From: Lunatimonas salinarum
Lineage (GTDB): Bacteria; Bacteroidota; Bacteroidia; Cytophagales; Cyclobacteriaceae
Length of the DNA stretch: 64,000 nucleotides
Assembly: GCF_017811155.1 (NCBI RefSeq)
Contig: NZ_JACVCV010000001.1
Location: forward strand, 124,001-188,000
Direction of reading: 5' to 3'
The notes below the pieces were generated by a model that saw only the letters and a list, made by a program, of their open reading frames with translations, did not search any database and had not been told where the DNA came from. Below, in pieces: positions 35,701 through 43,245 of this stretch (its first letter is position 1; each line of letters starts with the position of its first letter). The translations under genes and the position numbers were made by a program.

Positions 35701-36299
35701 CAAAAACCTTAGTGAGTGCCCATGAAAGCGTTCCTGGATCCCTCATGCCCCCAGGGCTAACCGCCAGTTTGGAACGGAAGGAATTTATCGACCTAATAGG
35801 CTACCTTTCCAAGCTCGGCGAATCCGGCAATTACCGAGTTCCTAACGAACGGTTGGTTAGGCGCTGGAGAACTGCCTCTAGCCAGCCTGAGCTCATTCGG
35901 CGTTGGGAATCTGAAGGATTGGAAGCGCTAATCTCCGGTGATTTCCGATTCCGGATGAGTCCCAACTACAGTAAAGTGGCCGGAGATTTGCCTTTGGATG
36001 AAGTGCCACTAATAGAATTGAGGGATGGTAAGCAGCAAAGCATGGTGCAATTTGAGATTGAAGTACTTACCGAAGGTGAGGTTAGCTTCAAAGTGAACCT
36101 TGCAAAAGGCTTCTCCATTTGGGCGGCGAATAAGTCTGTACCCATTAAAGACCAAGTTGCCACCGTCAGGCTGCCACAGGGAAAGCATCAGATTACGATG
36201 GCCATAGACCGAGGAATTCACGCAGAAGGAAGCCTTAAGATACAGCTGCAAGAACCACCTAGTGGTGCCGCACAGACCCGCCTTACCATGGGAAGGTAA
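32781..36299 (+). CDS. PVC-type heme-binding CxxCH protein: beta-propeller, HEAT repeats, cytochrome c, C-terminal strand module (second copy)
   Basis: 1172 residues. Signal-like segment at about 22-43 (ending GNAQ). Domain order: propeller dehydrogenase-like domain (about 50-400; GFEVNLFAADPMVIKPIQ, RFxWGPDG repeats, two Ca-type loops DSNGDGQAD and DTNGDGRAD, GPDGAIYVADWYNP), HEAT repeats (about 420-830), cytochrome c with C892-QT-C895-H896 and GPDLSSLG, then a 200-residue extension with IELRDGK... that resembles a beta-sandwich. It is a paralogue of the lipoprotein at 20.3 kb, with the same Ca loops and heme domain, but carries this extra C-terminal module and no lipobox. Neighbours (SGNH-like before, DUF1080 after) suggest joint work on an external glycan. 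Confidence 0.93.
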   Translation: MNNLTSSYKDFTNSTYFPVFRWKWFLCQCCALISLPYLSGNAQNSLRDIPSPDVEEQLQSFQIADGFEVNLFAADPMVIKPIQMNWDEQGRLWVVSSTVYPHLKPGETANDRIYVLEDSNGDGQADKSTIFAEGLIAPTGILPGDGGVYVANSTEILHLKDTNGDGRADVRRRVLTGFGTGDTHHLIHTFRWGPDGLMYFNQSIYIYSHVETPWGVRRLEGGGVWQFNPKTMELNVYAKGLINPWGLQFDRWGQSFLTDGAGGEGINFAFPEATFVTAPSAERIVRGLNPGQPKHSGLDVVSGRHLPESWEGSLITNDFRANRINRFVLEDQGSGFVSKQVDDLLWTDHIGFRPVDILVGPDGAIYVADWYNPIIQHGEVDFHDPRRDQQHGRIWRITAKGRDTLPLMNLTALSTTQLLDALKAPEAWTRTMAKQVLKNREGVEEALAKWVDGLDAKEEGYEHCLLEALWLSQSRGTVNMPLLSRLLVAEQEGARSAAVRVLSAWNRQIPNVMNLLERAVQDSHPRVRLEVVSALGLIRQPEAAQLALSVLDLPVDEYLDFALWNTIRLLEGAWMPKFAQDGQYLGDAKRTSYALKSVKNPKAISHLTNLYVSDQVPKSYQNDVLNAISRHGGTAELNELFEKTLAERTAPAKTAARLAALKQAANQRKLSPENQPGRIGTLVEHDDPEISTLALQLAGLWNRTELTMRLVSLIESGDREVKTAALGTLAMMSDPKGHRLLFDMAEKGKTAEIRILATAQLVQVNPAQAAELTVGLLGSQPADRDAADLFRAFMREDDYVAALTAQLEKQRIPAEMAKLGRQSMRQISWFRQNNHVSQALRKALEESGGVLPPERMPQQLSDSQVYALVQQVKNTADPEVGEAIYRKAALACQTCHAIGGAGGLIGPDLSSLGTSSPIDNIIKSIVDPTESIKEGYELQKITKSDGSVVMGYLVSDGGSEIVLRNVAGMEESIPKTLVSAHESVPGSLMPPGLTASLERKEFIDLIGYLSKLGESGNYRVPNERLVRRWRTASSQPELIRRWESEGLEALISGDFRFRMSPNYSKVAGDLPLDEVPLIELRDGKQQSMVQFEIEVLTEGEVSFKVNLAKGFSIWAANKSVPIKDQVATVRLPQGKHQITMAIDRGIHAEGSLKIQLQEPPSGAAQTRLTMGR

Positions 36300-36354
36300 A
36301 TGTAAATAGGTATGGTAAATGAGATGAATTAAGAAAAAAGGCCGTTCAAATTCC

Positions 36355-36362
36355 TACCTTTG
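36355..36362 (+). promoter_or_regulatory. Candidate -7 box of the DUF1080 gene
   Basis: TACCTTTG, 16 bases before the ATG at 36378. If used, the DUF1080 gene can be expressed apart from the upstream gene. Confidence 0.35.
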
Positions 36363-36377
36363 CCACTCATTGTTAAT

Positions 36378-37199
36378 ATGAAAGCAACCATGCGTACGAC
36401 AAAGCCTATTTTCTACCTATTCGTTACCCTTTTGTACTTGTTCGTGGCTGGATGTGGCCAATCAAATTCCAACGAGGCTACTGAAACCCCTCAAGACGAA
36501 TGGCAAGTCTTGTTTAATGGCAGAGATTTGGAGGGGTGGATTCCCAAATTTCACCACCACGAGGTGGGAGAAAATTATGCGAATACCTTCCGGGTGGTCG
36601 ACGAGGCGATTCAGGTAAACTACGACGACTACGATACGTTTGACGAACGCTATGGACACCTTTTTTACGAACAACCGTTTTCCAGCTTTCACCTTACGTT
36701 TGAATACCGATTTACAGATCAATGGATGGAAGATGCACCTAGCTACACTTTCCGAAACAGCGGGGTCATGTTTCATTCGCAGGCGCCCGAAACCATCCTA
36801 AAAGAACAGGACTGGCCTATCTCAGTTGAATACCAAATGCTGGCCGAAGAAAAGCCCGGCGTACCTCGCCCATCGGGAAATATGTGCTCACCCGGTACCG
36901 ACGTATATTTTGAGGGAGAATTGGATCCCCGACACTGCATCAACTCCTCCTCTCCGACCTTTGCTTGGGACGAGTGGGTACGGGCTGATCTGATCGTTTA
37001 CGGCGACTCCCTTGTAATTCACCAAATAAATGGGGAGACAGTTCTCAAGTATACCCGGCCTCAGGTTGGCGGAGGAGTAGCAAATCGCTATGACCCTTCC
37101 TTAAAAATAGACGGCACGCCGCTCACGCAAGGCTATATAGGGTTACAGGCAGAGGGTCAGGGGGTAGAATTCCGGGATCTTCGAATCAAAAAATTGTAG
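36378..37199 (+). CDS. DUF1080 lipoprotein (3-keto-disaccharide/glycoside hydrolase family)
   Basis: 273 residues from ATG 36378 (an inner ATG at 36390 is also possible; a TTG at 36360 is not needed). Lipobox LFVAGC marks it as a lipoprotein. The mature part is a concanavalin-like jelly roll with the DUF1080 features: WQVLFNGRDLEGWIPKF, NSGVMFHSQAPE, SVEYQMLAE and a last strand VEFRDLRIKKL. Characterised members split 3-keto-glycosides produced by an oxidoreductase, rather than plain glycosides. It follows the propeller-cytochrome gene by 78 bases, and two Gfo/Idh/MocA genes are in the window, so substrate oxidation followed by keto-glycoside cleavage is plausible. Confidence 0.9.
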   Translation: MKATMRTTKPIFYLFVTLLYLFVAGCGQSNSNEATETPQDEWQVLFNGRDLEGWIPKFHHHEVGENYANTFRVVDEAIQVNYDDYDTFDERYGHLFYEQPFSSFHLTFEYRFTDQWMEDAPSYTFRNSGVMFHSQAPETILKEQDWPISVEYQMLAEEKPGVPRPSGNMCSPGTDVYFEGELDPRHCINSSSPTFAWDEWVRADLIVYGDSLVIHQINGETVLKYTRPQVGGGVANRYDPSLKIDGTPLTQGYIGLQAEGQGVEFRDLRIKKL

Positions 37200-37394
37200 A
37201 TTTTTTTCTCTTGCGATCTTATAGCATGAAATCGAGCACGACGCAAGCGACACACACTGGGATGACTATCCGCCATGCGAGATTTTCCATGTGACCTTTG
37301 AAAAATCAATTATAGACACATGAAAAATGCAGAAGCAGTTGAACTTCCAGCATATTTTCCCGTTAGATTTCTATAGTTATATCGTCTAACCAAC

Positions 37395-37928
37395 ATGACT
37401 AGATTTATTTTATCCACGTTTGTTTTTTTAATATGGGCTGAGGTCTCAAAAGCACAGCAAGTTCCACGCCAGTCAATATACTTGGAACTGGGAGGCGCAG
37501 GGTTGGCGTATTCGGTAAATTACGATTTCCGCTTCGACAAAGCAAATCAACAGTCGTGGGGCATGCGCATGGGTGCCGGTGGCTGGGCCACTAGAAGTGA
37601 CTTTAGTTCCGAAAGCCTGCTTACCATACCTGTACAGGTCAATAGGTTATTTGGAAAAAGAAAGCATTTTTTTGAAATAGGTGGAGGAGCCACATTCATC
37701 CACTATAGGGATCGCGATACTTGGAATAATTCAAACTTTGAGTGGCGAAATTTCAATTTTATTCTCGATTCCGGCGACACGCCTGCCTTTATGGGTACCT
37801 TGAATATGGGCTATCGCAAGGTGCCGGAAAACGGTGGCTTTACCTTTCGCGCCAACCTAACGCCTATTTTTAATCACAACGGATTTTGGCCCCTGTTTGC
37901 TGGAATCAGTTTTGGATATGCATTTTAA
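37395..37928 (+). CDS. Small outer-membrane beta-barrel-like protein, copy 1
   Basis: 177 residues, signal peptide ending SKAQQ. The mature part is made of short amphipathic strands with alternating aromatic and glycine residues (SIYLELGGAGLAYSVNYDFRF, RLFGKRKHFFEIGGGATF, NMGYRKVPENGGFTFRANLTP) and ends in F, as outer-membrane barrels do. No family name is known to me. It is a tandem paralogue of the next gene, 12 bases downstream. Likely role unknown; an eight-strand barrel is suggested by its length. Confidence 0.8.
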   Translation: MTRFILSTFVFLIWAEVSKAQQVPRQSIYLELGGAGLAYSVNYDFRFDKANQQSWGMRMGAGGWATRSDFSSESLLTIPVQVNRLFGKRKHFFEIGGGATFIHYRDRDTWNNSNFEWRNFNFILDSGDTPAFMGTLNMGYRKVPENGGFTFRANLTPIFNHNGFWPLFAGISFGYAF

Positions 37929-37940
37929 TTCTATATTTAC

Positions 37941-38486
37941 ATGAAATCGAGCCTCCTCTTTTGCCTGCTACTTTTGGGATCTATCCAACTAAATGCCCAG
38001 CAAGCCTCCGATCCCCACCAAGCCGTATATTTCGAAGTCGGCGGAGCAGGGTTGATCTACACGTTCAATTACGATTTCCGATTTGATAAGAGCCGACTGG
38101 ATACATGGGGCATGAAGGTAGGTGCAGGTGGCTATTGGATTCAGGAATCCGGTTTTTTTTCCGTTCCCCTTGAGATAAACCGGCTGTTTGGGAAGGGTCC
38201 GCACTATTTCGAGATTGGGGCGGGTGTCACTTTCATGGCGTTTAAGTCAAATTACTACGTCTGGAATTGTGATGAATTTTCTTGTGAGGGCACGTACTAC
38301 AGAGACAGAACAGAAATCATCTTGCCCATAAATGGATCGCCAAACGCCATGGGAACTTTGAATTTAGGCTACAGGCGCATTCCCGTTGGTGGAGGCATTT
38401 CCTGGAAGGTCAATCTCACGCCAATCTACAACCAGAATGGCTTTTGGCCCTTGTTTGCAGGAGCGGGAATCGGTTATGTATTTTGA
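37941..38486 (+). CDS. Small outer-membrane beta-barrel-like protein, copy 2
   Basis: 181 residues, signal peptide ending NAQQ. Aligns over its length with the preceding protein: FEVGGAGLIYTFNYDFRFDK, INRLFGKGPHYFEIGAGVTF, LNLGYRRIPVGGG and the same WPLFAGxxxGY.F end. It differs by a loop insertion with two cysteines (WNCDEFSCEGTYY), which could form a disulfide in an extracellular loop. The two genes are 12 bases apart and surely co-transcribed. The same strand pattern and final aromatic residue support an outer-membrane barrel. Function unknown. Confidence 0.8.
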   Translation: MKSSLLFCLLLLGSIQLNAQQASDPHQAVYFEVGGAGLIYTFNYDFRFDKSRLDTWGMKVGAGGYWIQESGFFSVPLEINRLFGKGPHYFEIGAGVTFMAFKSNYYVWNCDEFSCEGTYYRDRTEIILPINGSPNAMGTLNLGYRRIPVGGGISWKVNLTPIYNQNGFWPLFAGAGIGYVF

Positions 38487-38565
38487 TGGTAATTACCTCC
38501 ATCATCCCACCTTCTTATTGTGCCTGATTTGAATGGCTCTTTTCCGATGAGCATACCTGAACTAC

Positions 38566-39987
38566 TTAATTAGACAGGGTAAACTGGGTGACTAGTTCTC
38601 CGAGGAGTTTTAGTTTTTGCTCTAGCCGTTCGTTCCAATCCAGCCCAAAGCTCAAACGCATGCAATGGTGAAACTGATCCTGTAGGGTAAACATCCGGCC
38701 TGGGGCAATACTGATTTTCTGTTCCATGGCTGACTCATATAGTTGGGCGGTGTTGATATGCTTAGGACATGCTATCCAAAGGACAAAACCTCCTTGAGGC
38801 CGGCTAACTTGGGTACCCTCCGGGAAATACGCTCCAATACTTCGGATAAACTGTTCCCTATTCGAAAAAAGCCGCTTTCTTAGTGATACTAAGTGCTTAT
38901 CGTAGCCCCCATTGTCGATAAATTCTGCGACAGCTTCTTGCGTCAAGGTGGTGCTGGAAAGCGAATGAAAGGCCTTTTGTCGCAGCACCTGCCGCAGGTA
39001 TTTACCCGGCGCAATCCAACCCACCCGATATCCCGGAGCCAGCGTCTTGGAAAACGATCCACACCAAAGCACCCAACCGTGCTGATCAAAGGCCTTACAA
39101 GGCTTTGGACGCTTTTCTCCGAAATAAACGTCCCCATACAGGTCATTTTCGATGAGTGGAACCTCATAGGCCGTGATCATCTCCACCAACTTCTTCTTTC
39201 GCTCCTCGGGCATACAGCTACCCAACGGGTTATTGAAATTAGTCACCAACAAAAGTGCATCCAAATTTGGAAGAATACCCTCCAACGCTTCCAGGTCAAT
39301 TCCCTCCAGCGGATGGGTGGGCAGTTCTATGACCCTAAGCCCAAGGTGCTTGGCTAACTGTAGGATGCCATAATACACGGGACTCTCAACCGCAACCGAA
39401 AACCCAGGCTTTGTGATGGCCATCAGGGCAAAAGATATGGCATTCATCACTCCCGCAGTGATGACCAATTCATCCGAATCCAAATTACCCCCCCAAGTAA
39501 ATGCACGCTTGGAAATCAAAGACCTGAGTCGCATATTACCCTGAATGTCGCTGTATCCGGTTCCACCCGATGGTAGGTTGAGCAGCGCCTTTGATAGGCA
39601 TTTGCCTAATTTGGAAACCGGAAGGAATGACGGCGCGGGCACACTTAGGGAAAGCTGTGTAATGCGGGTATTTGTCAGCTGTTGAAAAACCTTTCCAATC
39701 AATCCGTCCGCCTCTTTATGAGAAGGCGACACAGAAGGTTGGCTTTTATCTGGAACCGGCAGTTCAAAACCCGTCACCTGCCCGACATAAAAACCAGATT
39801 GAGGCTTGGAAATGATCAGGGACCTGCTTTCCAAGGTCAGATATGCCTGTATTACCGTGTTTTTACTCACCCCGTACAAGGCGCTGACCTTCCGGATGGA
39901 AGGAAGCTTCTCCCCTTGCTTGAACAAGCCACCAGTTATCTGCTTTTCAAAAGCCGCTGCCAAGTTCAAATACAAATGTTGCTCCAT
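38566..39987 (-). CDS. MocR/PdxR-type regulator: GntR winged helix fused to aminotransferase domain
   Basis: 473 residues. The N-terminal GntR winged helix (about 8-75; LPSIRKVSALYGVSKNTVIQAYLTLESRSLI) is joined to a fold-type I PLP domain. The PLP-binding lysine is expected in SGSFSK-like 'CGSFSKTLAPGYRVGWIAPG' (about residues 310-330) and TNFNNPLGSCMP is the usual Asn/Asp region. MocR proteins bind PLP and sense an amine or amino acid, and most control the gene divergent to them. Here the divergent genes are a DinB-like protein and an aminotransferase. A -7-like CAAATATA (TATATTTG in reverse) lies 23 bases upstream of the start. Confidence 0.93.
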   Translation of the reverse strand: MEQHLYLNLAAAFEKQITGGLFKQGEKLPSIRKVSALYGVSKNTVIQAYLTLESRSLIISKPQSGFYVGQVTGFELPVPDKSQPSVSPSHKEADGLIGKVFQQLTNTRITQLSLSVPAPSFLPVSKLGKCLSKALLNLPSGGTGYSDIQGNMRLRSLISKRAFTWGGNLDSDELVITAGVMNAISFALMAITKPGFSVAVESPVYYGILQLAKHLGLRVIELPTHPLEGIDLEALEGILPNLDALLLVTNFNNPLGSCMPEERKKKLVEMITAYEVPLIENDLYGDVYFGEKRPKPCKAFDQHGWVLWCGSFSKTLAPGYRVGWIAPGKYLRQVLRQKAFHSLSSTTLTQEAVAEFIDNGGYDKHLVSLRKRLFSNREQFIRSIGAYFPEGTQVSRPQGGFVLWIACPKHINTAQLYESAMEQKISIAPGRMFTLQDQFHHCMRLSFGLDWNERLEQKLKLLGELVTQFTLSN

Positions 39988-40009
39988 GTTCCCTGAAAAC
40001 TGTACCCTT

Positions 40010-40017
40010 CAAATATA
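40010..40017 (-). promoter_or_regulatory. Candidate -7 box of the MocR gene
   Basis: On the minus strand TATATTTG, 23 bases before the ATG of the MocR gene. Together with the plus-strand box 38 bases away it fits a short divergent promoter region in which one MocR dimer could control both directions. Confidence 0.4.
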
Positions 40018-40054
40018 GTAAAAAATGTATCTGTAACCCTTTACGAAAAGAATG

Positions 40055-40062
40055 TTCCTTTG
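40055..40062 (+). promoter_or_regulatory. Weak -7 box of the DinB-like/ilvE pair
   Basis: TTCCTTTG differs from TAnnTTTG at one position; it is 25 bases before the ATG at 40087. Confidence 0.25.
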
Positions 40063-40086
40063 TGTGGCGGTAAATATATTTCACAG

Positions 40087-40620
40087 ATGGAACAAGAATC
40101 GTTCAGGTATCCTATTGGCAACTGTCAAATTCCCGAGCTCATTACGCCGGAGACTTTGCAAAATGCCATAGATGACATTCGCACCCTTCCTCAACGAGTG
40201 GAGGATATGCTTGGGAGTTTAGGGGAGTCCAAATGGGATATGCCGTATCGACAGGCTGGATGGACGGTTAGGCAGGTGGTCCATCATTTAGCAGACAGCC
40301 ATATGAATGCACTGATGCGGCTGAAGCTGGCGCTAACGGAAAAGAACCCAACCATAAAGCCGTATTTGGAGGCTGCCTGGGCAGCACTTCCAGACTATCA
40401 GATGGGGCCTCAAGCATCGTTGGTCTTATTACAGGGAATTCATAGTCATTGGACCACTCTGCTGGAATCTATGAACCAAAACCAATGGAAACGAACCTTT
40501 TTCCACCCTGAAAATCGGCAAACTACCTCACTGATGGAACATACCCTGCTGTATCAATGGCACGGAAATCATCATCTCGCTCACCTCAAATTATTACAAA
40601 ACCAGAAACCTATCCAATGA
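40087..40620 (+). CDS. DinB/YfiT-family putative metal-dependent hydrolase or thiol transferase
   Basis: 177 residues from ATG 40087 (TTG at 40060 is rejected). A four-helix bundle of the DinB/YfiT superfamily; the three metal-binding histidines of such proteins can be placed at VHHLADSH (about 73-80) and near the end in YQWHGNHHLAHLKLL. The opening FRYPIGNCQIPE.ITPE and 'GWTVRQVVHHLADSH' are typical of YfiT. Relatives are bacillithiol or mycothiol transferases or have no known activity; bacillithiol occurs in part of the Bacteroidota. Its TGA overlaps the ATG of ilvE (ATGA 40617-40620), so the two are coupled. Confidence 0.88.
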   Translation: MEQESFRYPIGNCQIPELITPETLQNAIDDIRTLPQRVEDMLGSLGESKWDMPYRQAGWTVRQVVHHLADSHMNALMRLKLALTEKNPTIKPYLEAAWAALPDYQMGPQASLVLLQGIHSHWTTLLESMNQNQWKRTFFHPENRQTTSLMEHTLLYQWHGNHHLAHLKLLQNQKPIQ

Positions 40621-41666
40621 ATCACCCTATGAAAGCGTCTCCGAGTATCCGTGCCGATTTTGATTTTAAGAATTTCACCTTTGGCATTCAGGCCACTGAC
40701 CACATGCTTACAGCGGCTTATCGGAATGGAATGTGGCAGGATTACGAAATCCTGCCATTCGGAAACCTCAGCATCAACCCACTTTCCATGGCCCTTCACT
40801 ATGGGCAAACGGTGTTTGAGGGCCTGAAAGCGTATCGCATGGAAGATGGTGCCGTCAATATTTTCCGTTTGTCAGATCATCATGATCGCATCAACCGATC
40901 TCTCTATCGAATGGCAATGCCTGCATTGCCAAAGGATCTCTTTGTGGGTGGCATGGAGGCACTTATCCGAACAGAAGAGTCCTGGATTATCAACGACCCC
41001 GATTACTCCTTGTACATTCGCCCCTGCGTGATTGCCACCGAAGCCCGACTAGGGGTAGATGCGTCCGAGGAGTATTTATTCATGATATTGCTCTCTCCCA
41101 TGCGATCCTACTACAGCAAAAACCTAAAGGTCAAAGTCGAAACAGACTTTATTCGTGCGGCGAAAGGAGGTACTGGAGCCGCAAAAAACGGTGGAAATTA
41201 TGGAGCTACCCTATTGCCCCAGCGGTTGGCAAAGGAAGCAGGTTTTGATCAAATCATTTGGTTAGACGCTACGGAACGCCGATTCATTGAAGAATCCGGC
41301 ACCATGAACCTGATGGTTATTTTAGACGGGCTCAGCTTAATCACGCCACCCGCCGGTGAAACCGTTCTAAAAGGCATCACCAGGGACTCCATTCTTAAAT
41401 TGGCTCCGTCTATTGGATTAGAAGTAAATGAGGCTCCCATTGAAATTGCCGATCTGATGCAATGGATTGAAGCGGGTCGTGACGTGGAAGTTTTTGGTGT
41501 AGGTACTGCAGCCATCATATCCCCCATAGAATCCATTTCTTACCAGGGTAACCTTGCCTACCCGAACACCCGGCCCGATTCCAAGATGGCTCAACTAAAA
41601 GCCCTGCTTCAAAGTATCCGTAGAGGAACCCACGGAGACAGGTTCGGCTGGAATCACCTCGTCTAA
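40617..41666 (+). CDS. ilvE: Branched-chain amino acid aminotransferase
   Basis: 349 residues from the coupled ATG at 40617 (20 codons inside the frame that begins at 40557, which overlaps the DinB-like gene). Class IV PLP fold: MALHYGQTVFEGLKAYR, IRPCVIATEARLGV, AKGGTGAAKNGGNYG (PLP-lysine usually at 'NGGNYAA'-type region), ESGTMNLMV, and GVGTAAIISPIESI. It exchanges amino groups between Leu/Ile/Val and 2-oxoglutarate. Length and segments are normal for the eukaryotic-like BCAT-II group used in Bacteroidota. Its pairing with a MocR regulator is plausible because MocR proteins often control PLP enzymes. Confidence 0.92.
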   Translation: MNHPMKASPSIRADFDFKNFTFGIQATDHMLTAAYRNGMWQDYEILPFGNLSINPLSMALHYGQTVFEGLKAYRMEDGAVNIFRLSDHHDRINRSLYRMAMPALPKDLFVGGMEALIRTEESWIINDPDYSLYIRPCVIATEARLGVDASEEYLFMILLSPMRSYYSKNLKVKVETDFIRAAKGGTGAAKNGGNYGATLLPQRLAKEAGFDQIIWLDATERRFIEESGTMNLMVILDGLSLITPPAGETVLKGITRDSILKLAPSIGLEVNEAPIEIADLMQWIEAGRDVEVFGVGTAAIISPIESISYQGNLAYPNTRPDSKMAQLKALLQSIRRGTHGDRFGWNHLV

Positions 41667-41762
41667 CCCAACACTAGCGATCGAAAAAGCTTTATAATTT
41701 CTAAGAGTAATGGTACCTAGGAAAAGCCGCCGCTTAAGAACCAATTTGAGAACATGATAGGG

Positions 41763-43034
41763 TTAAGAACGGGTATTCACTAGTATCAAGTCCTCTCGTA
41801 GCTGTTTTATTTCAGGATCAAGGCTTTCTGAAATAGCCTGATAGTGTCTAATCAGTTCCTCAGAGACCTTCAAAATGGGTTGGTTCGGAAAGCCGTGATC
41901 CCTTAGGTGATGTACCAATTTCAACACCATAAATCCATCCATCCAACTCCAAAATTTCTTGGCAAATACCACGTGGGTCTTGGACTCCTTTCGGAATTGG
42001 CGTATTCTCTGACCAAATGAAAGCCGCTCCAATGGGTTTTGTAACGAGGCGGGAATTTGCAGTTGCTCACAGTCCTGTTGAAATAACTCCTCGACTCGAT
42101 CAAAAAAAACCTTGAGCACCTGAAACACTTCCATGGAATACGTCTGCAAGTCCCGCTGTCCGGATTTCCATTCCAGTTGGGCCCTTCCGGTTCCAAAGGG
42201 TACCCGATCTGATATGCGGCAGGAAGGAAAAACGGTGGCAGGCAGATCTACATAACCTCCCAAGGGAAGGAGCTTATGCATAAAGTAAAAGTCTTCGCCG
42301 GCCTTTCGCTTGTTCATCCCACCTGACCGGGCATAGGAAGAAGCCCGCACCGCCATGCAGGAACCGACCGTATGCACCGCAAAAGGATATCCGGCCCACT
42401 TTAATCCCTGAATAAAGCATCGAAGATGAAGCTCATACGCAACGATTCCCTTCTGCAACAATGGGTCTGACTCATGCCTCCAATTATGGCTAAATTGAAA
42501 ATGGGCGAGTTTTACCTGTTTTTGGGAAAATACCTTTTCCGCGGCTACCAAATAGTTGGATGAAACGAGACAATCGGAATCCAAGCACAGTATTGGACCA
42601 TCTTCACCGGCCTGCACCCAGCGACGCAGTCCTTCGTCCATGGCAAGTTTTCTGGCTAACCCCGCCCCTGCCGTTTTATCTGGCAACCTTTCCTCGCCCA
42701 TAATAAGTAGGTGGAGGTGTGAACTTGAATTGAATTTTTTCCAATGTTCCAGCTGCCGCAGAGATTCCTTATTGGCCTTTAGCACCTCTTCGGAAGCACT
42801 TTCAGGGGCATTTACGGCCACTATGACCTCCACGTCACCGGATGGGGGCACACAAGCCCGAAGCGAATTCAAGGTGGAAATGACATCCGGCTCTTTATAA
42901 CAAGGAATCGCAATCACCAAACAAAGATTATCCGGGGGTTTTTGATTGAAATAAGCAGGCTTTGTCTCAAACCTACCCTCGTAGGTACACAGCATTTTTT
43001 CCATATACTGACCCAAAGTTAACGTTCCGATCAC
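41763..43034 (-). CDS. Glycosyltransferase family 2 protein
   Basis: 423 residues. GT-A fold: IAIPCYKEPDVISTLNSL at the start, then the metal-binding DSD in LCLDSDCLVS (about 151), KTAGAGLARKLAMDEGL, a second acidic site GEDFYFMHKLL (about 254), and a C-terminal helical part without clear membrane helices. No signal peptide. It belongs to the broad group that transfers sugars from nucleotide sugars; the acceptor is unknown. It stands alone, divergent from miaE. The last 130 residues (QDCEQLQIPASL...) look helical and basic-aromatic and have no known match. Confidence 0.88.
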   Translation of the reverse strand: MIGTLTLGQYMEKMLCTYEGRFETKPAYFNQKPPDNLCLVIAIPCYKEPDVISTLNSLRACVPPSGDVEVIVAVNAPESASEEVLKANKESLRQLEHWKKFNSSSHLHLLIMGEERLPDKTAGAGLARKLAMDEGLRRWVQAGEDGPILCLDSDCLVSSNYLVAAEKVFSQKQVKLAHFQFSHNWRHESDPLLQKGIVAYELHLRCFIQGLKWAGYPFAVHTVGSCMAVRASSYARSGGMNKRKAGEDFYFMHKLLPLGGYVDLPATVFPSCRISDRVPFGTGRAQLEWKSGQRDLQTYSMEVFQVLKVFFDRVEELFQQDCEQLQIPASLQNPLERLSFGQRIRQFRKESKTHVVFAKKFWSWMDGFMVLKLVHHLRDHGFPNQPILKVSEELIRHYQAISESLDPEIKQLREDLILVNTRS

Positions 43035-43128
43035 AGCGCTTGCGAAGATCCTAAATTACATCTATTAGCACAAGAAATCGCTCAAATCCACAAACAACAA
43101 TTCCTGCCGCATAAAAGCAAAGTTTTAA

Positions 43129-43136
43129 TACCTTTG
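43129..43136 (+). promoter_or_regulatory. Candidate -7 box of miaE
   Basis: TACCTTTG, 110 bases upstream of the miaE start; the long leader makes it uncertain. Confidence 0.35.
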
Positions 43137-43245
43137 AATTCCAAACAGAACCAAGAGGGCATCTCTAGGCGACTCCCTTTGGGCTGGAAAATGGCTTTCT
43201 GGAATACGTGATCCTTTTTGAACGTGTAAAAACAATGACAGATAA

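Noticed and set aside
42556-42900. 114-residue plus-strand ORF
   Set aside because: Shadow of the GT2 gene on the opposite strand.
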